Below are positions 22,874 through 30,459 of a DNA stretch of 64,000 bases, piece after piece. A program made the translations under genes and the position numbers. Position 1 is the stretch's first letter. Each line of letters begins with the position of its first letter. Under the pieces are notes generated by a model. The model saw only the letters and a program-made list of their open reading frames with translations. It searched no databases and was not told where the DNA came from. Source of the stretch: Effrenium voratum (taxonomy: Eukaryota > Sar > Dinophyceae > Suessiales > Symbiodiniaceae); the NCBI GenBank assembly GCA_963377175.1, contig CAUJNA010000486.1:112501-176500 (forward strand), in the 5' to 3' direction.

Positions 22874-22929
22874 GCGCGTCGGCATCGATGCGCCATCGAC
22901 CTGAGTGCTAAGAGGCAAAGGCCTCCCCG

Positions 22930-23470
22930 GCCTCCCCCTTCTGGGCAGTTCAAAGGCGATCAAGATCTTTTCCTTAGTCCTTCCCTTTAGATACAAAAGC
23001 GGGCCCCTAGTGGTTTCTGAATGGGGTTATGGAGTGGGATTGGTATTTGAAGTGAAATTACGCCGCTGCCATGGGGAATCACTAAAATGAGAAACACAAT
23101 TCGAAGCAATGGGAGCCACAATGAAAGCCCGCAGAGAACAACCTGAAATAGGTGCGGATGTCCGCCCTCTAAATTATTTGCATGTTTTTGAGTAGACCGC
23201 AGACCACTTGGGTACCATTTGATGATGACTCATGCAAGGTCCGTTCCCAACCCTTTTGAGCCACAAGCAAAAGCCCAGGTCTGCCACTAACCCAAACGCT
23301 GGCGGCACCTTGTTCCGTTTATTACAATGTCAGAAGTCTCATGCAAATGATATTCTTGCAAGAATTCAGCAATCAACATGCCCAAATGCTGGTTTGTTTT
23401 GGATATGGCTCAAAGAGGGCTGGCTTTTGCGACAATCTCCGAGCTCTTTCGCGACTCGGACCAAAGCGTC
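22930..23470. other. Presumed intron of REI1-like gene, no coding seen
   Basis: Mixed sequence without exon-like composition. It leads up to the ankyrin-type reading frame. Confidence 0.4.
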
Positions 23471-23476
23471 CCAGCC

Positions 23477-24160
23477 ATGAAGCTGCTCCTTGTCTTCGCC
23501 GGCTTGGCTCAGGTGGTCGCTCAATCCCTGGCGCGACCCTCGGCCGACCCCTCGCCTTACCGCCGGCTGCAAGAGGAGGTGAACAAAGACGAGTTGAACC
23601 GCGATCTTCACAGTGCCATTCTCCACGGAGACACGGCGGCTGCGGAGGCTTTGTTGACGCAAGGCGCCAACATCGATGACATCTCGCAGTCGGGACCCCA
23701 CTGGAGTCCCCTGGCGGAGGCTGCCGTTCACAGGCTGCCCTCAGTTTGCCTGTGGTTGCTGACGAAGAAGGCCAGCCCAGATGTCGTTGACAACCGCGGG
23801 CGCACGCCTCTCTACCATGCTGTGCATTATGGCATGAAGGACGTTGTGACGGAAATGGTGAAAACTGCCAAGCTCTTCAGTTCTCACGACGGTGACCACG
23901 TTGACATGCTCACCCGCGCAGTTTGGCAGGAGGACGCCGACATTGTGCAAATCCTCCTGACGGCTGGTGCAACATCGAGCGCCGCAGAAGCTGCGGCCAC
24001 CCATGCTCCTTGGAGCATCCAAAAACTCTTCGGCATCACCACCGTGACGACCACGATGGGCGTGACGACCACGACAACCACGACGACCACCACGACCACG
24101 ACCACGACGACCACTCCCGCCCCGGCAACCACGGCCGCAGAGACAACTGCCTCACCCTAA
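23477..24160 (+). CDS. Secreted ankyrin-repeat protein with Thr-rich tail
   Basis: An uninterrupted 227-codon frame starting ATG at 23477. Residues 1-19 (MKLLLVFAGLAQVVAQSLA) are a good signal peptide. Residues 40-175 contain three to four ankyrin-like repeats, seen in DLHSAILHGDTAAAEALLTQ, GRTPLYHAVHYGMKDVV and AVWQEDADIVQILLTAGA. The last 40 residues are a Thr run with Pro and Ala, mucin-like and coded by an ACN microsatellite at about 24040-24120. A CAG acceptor (23471-23473) sits just before the ATG, compatible with spliced-leader addition. It lies on the same strand between REI1-like exons, so it is either nested in an intron or separates two genes. A secreted or surface glycoprotein is likely, with ligand unknown. 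Confidence 0.7.
   Translation: MKLLLVFAGLAQVVAQSLARPSADPSPYRRLQEEVNKDELNRDLHSAILHGDTAAAEALLTQGANIDDISQSGPHWSPLAEAAVHRLPSVCLWLLTKKASPDVVDNRGRTPLYHAVHYGMKDVVTEMVKTAKLFSSHDGDHVDMLTRAVWQEDADIVQILLTAGATSSAAEAAATHAPWSIQKLFGITTVTTTMGVTTTTTTTTTTTTTTTTTPAPATTAAETTASP
24050..24117. repeat. ACG/ACC trinucleotide repeat coding poly-Thr
   Basis: An imperfect ACN repeat within the ankyrin-type frame. The third base varies (C, G, A) while Thr is kept in one frame. This suggests the frame is maintained rather than incidental. Confidence 0.75.
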
Positions 24161-25378
24161 GTCTTGAGCTCGGGAGAATCCCGCCCCCCAGAGGATCCAG
24201 CTACCAGAATAGCAGGCAACCGTGATTTTGCTGCACATCTAGATTTTTCATGATTTCATGGTTTTCTGTAGGGCTGACTGGATCCGCTGGGTTTTTTCGC
24301 TGCTGCGCCAGTGAGAATCGACTCGCAAATGGTCAGAGCTCCTGGGCTGCGGCAGCTTGAGCATGTATGATATGGGTGGCTGGGCAAAGACCTAGTCATA
24401 GCTGGGTCTGAGCTTTAATGGGGGACCCTGTGCCCACCACTTTTGAGGTGGTTCCCCATTAGAATTCGTCAGGAGGTCAGAAAAGAGGTGATGAAATCCA
24501 CTTGCCTTCGCTTTTGAGTCAAAACATGATTGGACGTCTATTGTTAGGATGCATATTGTCCTGGGTCTTTTAGCTCTTTGCCTCCTTCCAAAAATCTGGC
24601 TTATATGTTGGCGCCTTGCTAGGAAGGGGTGTGATGTGTTACCCGGCGTATGATGTGTTAGCGGGGCAGCCCGGTTTTGGTGCCGAAGATGCGGCAACGC
24701 TCTTGTGCGCCAAAGGGGGTCATGCGAGTTTAGAACTACCTTTCCAAATATGACTTTAATGAAAATAAAACAAAAGAGATGCAACTGACCCAATGGCCCT
24801 TTTGGCTTGGCGTTGCTTCTGCATCCACGCAGCAGTGGTGGCTCTACCCTTCATTGGGTATGGTGCCGCGGCGATGATGGTGGTTCGAGTCTACCCTGGG
24901 TCGTTTGCTCCATTCAACACAACAGGCTGTTCAGTCAACCGGTGTGCTTTGGCAACAAGTTCCATGAACCAGGCAAAGATGAGAACACCCAGCTTAGCCA
25001 TTTTTTTGGCTACCCCTCCACCGGTTGGGAGCACCCTCAGTTCAGCACCCACAAGGCGCAGCGGAGAGCGGAGCCTGCTGGCGGCGCCTTGGTGTTTGCT
25101 CGAGCTCACATTTCCCTTGAAATATCACACCTGGGGCGAACTTTTCATTTCTTCAAATTCATTTTCTTGAGCTTTTGGCAACCTTGAAGACTGCTCCAAA
25201 GGCAGGTCAAAAGGTTTGCACTTCGATGAGGGGTTTGGAGACAGTTGCAAACGATTGAACCTGCGCATTGAGCTTTGGAATGTATTTTTTCCCATACCTA
25301 TGGTGTCTTTTTGCACCAAAGCACCAGGGCCAGGTAGCTCCGAAAAGGCGAAAAGGCCTGTTCGCCACTGGTTCACAG
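24161..25378. other. 3' flank of ankyrin frame / intron of REI1-like gene
   Basis: No supported coding region. Near 24840-24900 there is a B-box-like word ggttcgagtct, with no tRNA fold around it. Confidence 0.35.
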
Positions 25379-25446
25379 GCTATGCCGGAAGCGAGCTTGA
25401 AAAGGAGGCGAAGGAGGCAAAGGAGAAGGAGGAGGAGGAGGCACGG
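25379..25446 (+). CDS. Possible acidic/Lys-rich exon of REI1-like protein
   Basis: After ggttcacag the frame reads GYAGSELEKEAKEAKEKEEE and ends in EAR. REI1/ZNF622 proteins have a long charged, low-complexity linker between the second finger and the CLF segment. Position and strand fit. Low complexity makes independent proof weak. Confidence 0.35.
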
Positions 25447-25983
25447 TGTGCGTTGCAGTGGCCTTTGATTCGCCTTCGCAGGGTTCCTTGGAAAAGGATA
25501 CAGTTGGGCCAAATCAACAACCACCTTTACCAGCTTCTACATATAGGTGTATCCTTTACAGACCCTGTTTTGGGGGTTGTCCAAAGCTGACCAACCACCC
25601 ACGGTGAGTTTTTTTTGTGTGATTTGCAGGTGGATGAGCCATGGGCTTAGGGTTGAACTTGCAATAGATGATTTTGCAAGGAACACCAGGGACCCCGAGC
25701 TGCCACACCAGTCTTTTCCAGTACCCCGGAAGCAAGGCTTCGGTGAAGGGGATCGTGTCCTGGTCGTCTCAGGCCTCAACTTCGGACTGCGGCATTCCGA
25801 TACCCAGGCATCATTCCCCCTCTATTTCCTGTCAGACCTAAACCAATTTAAATCGGTTCCTCTACTTCCCGGGCTTTTCTCGCCAACCCAAGCGGTAAGC
25901 ACGGGCTAAGCACGGGTCGGTCGGTCGGTTGGTTGGCTGGTTTACGACCCTTGGCGTGTCGGTTTTTTCTCCTGAGCTCTCCG

Positions 25984-26068
25984 GTTCGAGGCGCCGGTCT
26001 TCTCTCCGCGGCAGTGCCTCTTCGACCGACGGCACTTCGAGTCTGTGGACAAGAACTTGGCCTACATG
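25984..26068 (+). CDS. REI1/ZNF622-like protein, CLF...KNLAYM exon
   Basis: Reads FEAPVFSPRQCLFDRRHFES then VDKNLAYM. This matches the family segment in which C-L-F-C is followed by H-x-S-x6-N-x2-H-M. The second Cys of the expected C-x2-C pair appears as Asp here (CLFD), so this third finger may be degenerate, or a base may differ. The acceptor lies near ctctccg and the donor near atgc. Both are approximate. Confidence 0.65.
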
Positions 26069-26620
26069 CCACTTGGGCTGGACGTTTGAGGGATGCTGGG
26101 TACCCAACAAAAACCCGTGAGCTTGTTTTCTTTCCAAAAGGAACCCTAAAGGAGGTGGCCATCTTTTAAAGTTTAACACCAGGTTCGGGTCGATGTTTGT
26201 TGGCTCAGGGGTGAGTTGGAGGTGTGGGTTTGGGTTCGTTTGGCCTGCCAAAACACACCTTCACTTGGGGAACTTAGTCAGCCATTAAACGGGCTCCTAT
26301 TACGGGAGCCGCGAGTGAAATTGGAGGGTCGATCTAGGCTCAGGGTTGGTTTGATTTGGATATGTAGTCATTTGTCCCCAAGCATATCGTGCAATTCTAT
26401 GGCGACGAATCTGCCTTGCGCAATCGGTTGGTTCAGCGGAGAGAGAGGCCTGGTCACTCGGCCGAAGACATCTCCATGATGGACTGTGCATGCGCACCTC
26501 CAGTTGTCAGTTCGAAGCGCCGATTGCTAGGATCCGCTTGCCTGTTTTGCAGGGCATTTTTTAAATTTTTGACACCAACAAAAAACCAAACGCGTGAGAT
26601 GGATCCTTCCTGAGAGGTGG

Positions 26621-26691
26621 AAGACCTACGACTTCTTCGTTCCGGACAGGGACTACTGCACCAACCTGGGTGGGCTCCTGGAACATCTCTG
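26621..26691 (+). CDS. REI1/ZNF622-like protein, FFVPD exon
   Basis: Reads KTYDFFVPDRDYCTNLGGLL then EHL. The family signature at this point is H-x-F-F-I/V-P-D-x-x-Y followed by a short helix and L-G-E-K. The next bases (ggtgaag) could start the GE pair or be a GT donor. Order, strand and spacing agree with the flanking exons. Confidence 0.7.
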
Positions 26692-26760
26692 GGTGAAGCG
26701 CCGGCCTCGGCGGCGGTGGACAAAACGGCCATTTTGGGGGTTTCTCAAAGTCGGGGTGCC

Positions 26761-26870
26761 CTACATGCTGGGTTTCCTTTTGGTTTCCCTTATATAAATG
26801 GCAACTTGAAAAGGGGATCCACAAGTAATGCCAACTTTAAAAGGGGTCAGAAGCCATTTTGAGAAGCTCC
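26761..26870. other. Dispersed GGTTTCC-type motif region
   Basis: Contains tttccttttggtttccctt followed by two aaaagggg blocks. The same word family (agggaaaccaaaagg or its complement) recurs near 5715, 43095, 52680, 52745 and 58420. This suggests a dispersed repeat, too short here to delimit. Confidence 0.35.
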
Positions 26871-27464
26871 CCAATGGGGCTTGGTGAATGTTTGCCGCCC
26901 CACTTTGGGGCTGAGCTTGACAAGACACCTTGAAAGGATCAAGCAAGAGCCCCTGGTTTGATGGTGCTTTGGCAATAGCGTTGTCCACCTACAGATCCGG
27001 CCCAGACCAAGCCTACACCCACTCTTCAGAGGCCCTGAGTCAAGCTCTATTCACAGCTATGACCACCCCGTGTCCGTCTTGGATCAACCCTGAACCATGC
27101 TTAGATCATGGTGAAAATGGCTCAACTGAGGTCCGCTTTAGCCCTTTGTTTGCGGCCTTGCATCCTCGCGGTTCGGACCCCGAGCATAAGAGCGATGGCT
27201 TGTAGTCTCCTAATGGGACTCTCTTGATATTGGGGTCTCCTCAGGCAGAGCCCTTTTCAAATTCTCGGGCCGCAGCAGAGCGCACAGTTCACAGGAAAGA
27301 ACGTATGCGTCCCGTGTTGTGAGCCCATGACAACGCCATCGCAGGGCAGGAGTTCTTCTTTGTGACGTGTCTTAAACTATTCCCGGCTTTCTCTCATGTG
27401 GGGCAAAAGTGCCTAGCCCCCAGCTTTCAGTGAGTTTTGTTTGCTTTCTTCTCACGGGCCAAGG

Positions 27465-27557
27465 TGCAACGAAGACTGCTGCTGCCTTTTCTGCAACCGC
27501 AGATATCCGGATGCAGCGAGCACCCGGCAACACATGCTGGACTGGGTTGCACATGGT
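27465..27557 (+). CDS. REI1/ZNF622-like protein, fourth C2H2 finger exon
   Basis: Reads CNEDCCCLFCNRRYPDAAST then RQHMLDWVAH. It contains C-x2-C-x13-H-x6-H (Cys at 27483 and 27492). In REI1/ZNF622 the C-terminal finger has the form C-L-W-C-N ... H-M-x-D-K-x-H, which this fits closely. A likely GT donor follows at ggtgag. The copia retrotransposon begins 168 bp downstream in the intron that follows. Confidence 0.7.
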
Positions 27558-27710
27558 GAGCTGCTTTCCTCATTTGTCGCCAGCCACAATCAAAACCTGG
27601 CAAGATGAAGGGTAGGGCCGCCCTCTTAGCTGCCGAATGAGGTTCAGTTCATTTGGGAGGTACGAGAAGGTGGGACTACTGAGCTTCGCCGCAACAACAA
27701 AGTACTCGCA

Positions 27711-27724
27711 TTTTTCCCCATATC
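27711..27724 (+). repeat. Left half of target palindrome plus target site duplication ATATC
   Basis: Host sequence tttttcccc (27711-27719) is followed by ATATC (27720-27724). The ATATC is repeated directly after the 3' LTR at 38814-38818, then ta, then ggggaaaaa (38821-38829). A 5-bp duplication is normal for Ty1/copia integration. Confidence 0.9.
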
Positions 27725-27980
27725 AGTCAATTATCACGATGACATTTATGGCCCAGAGGTACATGAGGTAGGTTCTCATGTAGTCAGTTGCATGTTGTAC
27801 ATTCAAGTGGTTGCCAAAGCATGATCCAATCACTGCTTTGGCTCAAGTGCTGAAAACAGCGCGTTGCACCGCGCTAGCCCCAAGGTTAAGGGAGAGGTCG
27901 CAGTCACGGAGGGGTTCGTTCCTTTTAAGGTCCCGGGTTCCCCCGTTGTTGACAAAACTGTGTTTCCCTCTCCTTTGAGT
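27725..27980 (+). repeat. 5' LTR, 256 bp
   Basis: Begins AGTCAATTATCACG and ends CTCTCCTTTGAGT. It reads the same, base for base, as 38558-38813. The ends are AG...GT instead of the usual TG...CA, with only a short inverted repeat (TCAA/TTGA, 2 bp in from each end). It should supply promoter and polyadenylation signals, but no clear TATA box is seen. Confidence 0.93.
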
Positions 27981-28034
27981 GGTTATCAGCCGTAACGCTT
28001 TTCGGGTAAACGAACCCTTCCGTGACTGCGACCT
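27896..28034 (+). promoter_or_regulatory. Long stem spanning LTR end and primer-binding site
   Basis: Arm 27896-27920 in the LTR and arm 28009-28033 in the leader are inverted complements at 24 of 25 positions. The single difference is a G-U pair in RNA. A flanking A-T pair (27895 with 28034) extends the stem to 26 bp. The 88-nt loop contains the LTR end and the primer-binding site. The stem closes 11 nt before the first ATG of the accessory ORF. A role in priming, packaging or translation control is inferred. Confidence 0.75.
27981..27992 (+). promoter_or_regulatory. Candidate primer-binding site, half-tRNA type
   Basis: ggttatcagccg lies directly after the 5' LTR. Its complement, ggctgataacc, looks like an anticodon stem-loop with TGATAA rather than a tRNA 3' end. 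Some copia-family elements (Drosophila copia, yeast Ty5) prime from a tRNA cut in the anticodon loop. This could be the same, with an Ile-like GAU loop. The primer identity is inference. Confidence 0.45.
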
Positions 28035-28045
28035 GTTGGTCGCAC

Positions 28046-30088
28046 ATGGAAGTCGGCCCTCACCGCGGCACACGCGGTGGGAAAGGGCCGCGTGCCCGAT
28101 TGTACAACACTCTGCAACAGATCGTCGTCGACGAGTACAAGCGGCAGAACAGACGATTCCGGTGGATCAGGTTTGCGGACGCCTCGAAGCAACAGGTCGA
28201 GGCGCTCTTCTCCTGGCGTGAGTCACTGGATAGTTGGCACCTGTGGAATTTTGACCAAGAAGCCTTCGACGTGATCCAGGCCGCGGACAACGCTTATCAG
28301 CAGCGTCTCGCATTGGTTGAAACCACAGGAGTGGTATTGCCGCAGGGTGCGCCATCTCAGGATCAAGCCGCAGCCTCAGGCGCGGCGGGAGCATCAAGCA
28401 GTGCAGCGGACTGGCTTCGTCCTCCGACGCCTCCATCAGCTTCCTCCTGGTTGCAAGATTCGCGCACTCCTTTGCCTCGCATTCGGCCATCTGCAGAGGA
28501 AAGACAAGCCGCAAAGTCAACTCTTCGCGGGGTATACGCTAAAGCTGCGGAAACGCGGCGGGAGAGCAGCAGGGAGCGATCAACACAAAGATCGAGGTCC
28601 CCATCGCCAAGAAGGTCGAGGTCTCCATCGACATCACCGAGACGAGGACCAACTGCTGCTGCCCCTGTGGAACCACGGGCCCATAGTGTTGAACCCGCGC
28701 TTGCGCGGGAGGGAAGGCCATCCAGAACTTCCCTAGCCACTCGGCCCATCGTTTTGGCTCCACAGAATAGCATTTACCCTGTGACGAGGTTTGACGAACA
28801 CGGTACCTGGGTATTGGTGCGGGAGGCATCACAACCACGTGAAGCGGCTCCTCGTCGGCGAGCGCAACGGACGTCTGGGCAGCTTCGCCAAGCCGATCCT
28901 TACCTCCTCGCTGACGAGACGTGGAGGGACCCGCCAAGGAGGTCCTCCACGAGCTCACGCTCACGGTCTCCTGACCGCCGCCCGGCGCCTGCGGAAACCT
29001 TCCGCCTCGACGCCTACAGCTCGGACGAGGACCCACCGCAAAACTTGGAGTCCATCAGGACGGGCAGGTCAGCATACGTGCCTCGGCGCGTTTACGAGGC
29101 GCCGACTCACTCCGAGCCCATCGCGCTTCACAGCCGAAGAATCGGGGCAGTTCAACCGCCGCCCCCAAAGGCCGCCCCCAAGGTCATCTTCGGCAGCAAG
29201 CCACCGGTGCCCAAGGAGGTCCCCAAGACAGTTTCTCCAGCGCCTGCAAAGGCAGATATCCCGAGGAAGTCACCGCCAAGGGCCAGATCTCCGGTTCGGA
29301 CTCAGAGTGCATTCGGTTACAAGGCACCTCCGCGAGGCTTGAACAAGGCCGAACCCAGAAGCAAATCGAGCTCAAACCCGCCACAATTCGGGTACATCGT
29401 CAAGCCGCCACCTCCGCAGGTCGTTCAAGCAGCTGCTGCTAGCGCTGCAACTCCTGAAGCTGGCACGCGATTCCGCTCGCCACCAAGGAGGGCACCGCCT
29501 GCGCCCCCGCCGCCGCCACCTCCGCCTGGAAGGCCGGTGCCGCCCAAGGAGCTTGTTGTTGCTCTTGACTGGCACGGAGTTCTTGACGTTGGGCAGCAGG
29601 GACCCCACCTCAACCCGGAAGTGATCCGACATCTCGTTCAGTTTGCAGCGGACTACGCACCTATAAATTTTATAGTGCTATCCTTCGTGGGCAGGGCTGC
29701 AAGCGAGTATCGCCGCCGCGAATTTCAGGTCGCCCTGGAGCACGCGCGGACAACATCTGGACTCACTTTTTCTGCGATAAAAATCGTTCACGAACGGTTG
29801 GGAAGGGGAGGCAAAGCAGACGCCCTGCAAGGGCTGGGCGTACACGCCCTTATTGACGATACAGCATCGATTGTCCGTGAAGCTCAAAAGACAGGCATCG
29901 CGGCGTTCCGCAACTTTCCGCACTTCGGTCCGAGCGGATTTGCCAACGCGCTTGAGAACCTTGGTGAGTTCATCGAGTCCCGGAACAGACAATCCATTCC
30001 GGCGGCAAGGGGCCTGCATCCATCGCAGTACCTCGAGGAGATCCACCGATCTGCATCCCAGCTGCCCGCCAGCCGGGTACTTCGATAG
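28046..30088 (+). CDS. Accessory ORF of retrotransposon: RS/Pro-rich protein with HAD-like C-terminal domain
   Basis: The open frame begins at 28022; the first ATG is 28046, giving 680 codons (positions below counted from 28022, so subtract 8). Residues 25-110 form an unrecognised alpha-helical, Trp-rich region (ARLYNTLQQIVVDEYKRQ). Residues 175-330 are rich in Arg-Ser (SRSPSPRRSRSPS), like SR splicing proteins, and 330-505 are Pro-rich. Residues 508-660 resemble the HAD fold: motif I ALDWHGVLD (D516, with His where the second Asp is expected), motif II Ser554, motif III Lys598 and motif IV LIDDT (D612, D613). Loss of the second Asp suggests altered or absent phosphatase activity. Copia elements normally lack such an ORF. 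It lies between the primer-binding site and gag on the same strand. The role is unknown. Confidence 0.75.
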   Translation: MEVGPHRGTRGGKGPRARLYNTLQQIVVDEYKRQNRRFRWIRFADASKQQVEALFSWRESLDSWHLWNFDQEAFDVIQAADNAYQQRLALVETTGVVLPQGAPSQDQAAASGAAGASSSAADWLRPPTPPSASSWLQDSRTPLPRIRPSAEERQAAKSTLRGVYAKAAETRRESSRERSTQRSRSPSPRRSRSPSTSPRRGPTAAAPVEPRAHSVEPALAREGRPSRTSLATRPIVLAPQNSIYPVTRFDEHGTWVLVREASQPREAAPRRRAQRTSGQLRQADPYLLADETWRDPPRRSSTSSRSRSPDRRPAPAETFRLDAYSSDEDPPQNLESIRTGRSAYVPRRVYEAPTHSEPIALHSRRIGAVQPPPPKAAPKVIFGSKPPVPKEVPKTVSPAPAKADIPRKSPPRARSPVRTQSAFGYKAPPRGLNKAEPRSKSSSNPPQFGYIVKPPPPQVVQAAAASAATPEAGTRFRSPPRRAPPAPPPPPPPPGRPVPPKELVVALDWHGVLDVGQQGPHLNPEVIRHLVQFAADYAPINFIVLSFVGRAASEYRRREFQVALEHARTTSGLTFSAIKIVHERLGRGGKADALQGLGVHALIDDTASIVREAQKTGIAAFRNFPHFGPSGFANALENLGEFIESRNRQSIPAARGLHPSQYLEEIHRSASQLPASRVLR

Positions 30089-30459
30089 CCATTGCTGCAA
30101 GCCGTTAAAACCGTCGCTTTGCGCGGTACAGCTTTTGCAATTACAAGCCTTCGATTTGCAGACAAATTCTCAATACAGCTTGGCAACATCCCTCGATAAA
30201 GCACCATAGTGCGGCAGTGCGGATCAATCAATCTACAAGTACAATTACAAATACAGAATTCATCAGGTGCAAAGCAGCAGGGCGCATTTTCTTGAGTGGC
30301 TCACTTGAGCGTTTCGCAACGTATTTTCTTGAGTGGCTCACTTGAGCGTGTCGCAATCAGCTGCCAATCCAGGGATATCTCCTCGTAGCACCTTTTGACA
30401 CGCTGCTCAAAGCGCGTGGAGCTAGCTTCGTGTGAGTGCAAAAGTTGCATTGCTGTGTC
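30089..30459. other. Spacer between accessory ORF and gag with 37-bp tandem duplication
   Basis: A non-coding spacer of 371 bp. It contains two adjacent 37-bp copies at 30283-30319 and 30320-30356 (core ttcttgagtggctcacttga), identical at about 35 of 37 positions. Spacer length and the duplication suggest a control region, such as an internal promoter, splice acceptor or reinitiation signal for gag. This is inference. Confidence 0.6.

Noticed and set aside
24840..24905. Possible tRNA near a ggttcgagtct word
   Set aside because: Only a T-arm-like hairpin. No matching acceptor or anticodon arm at the right distance.
28317..29342. Other-frame ORFs inside the accessory ORF (139 and 183 codons)
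   Set aside because: Shadows of the GC-rich Arg-Ser/Pro-coding sequence. The main frame is longer and has the HAD motifs.
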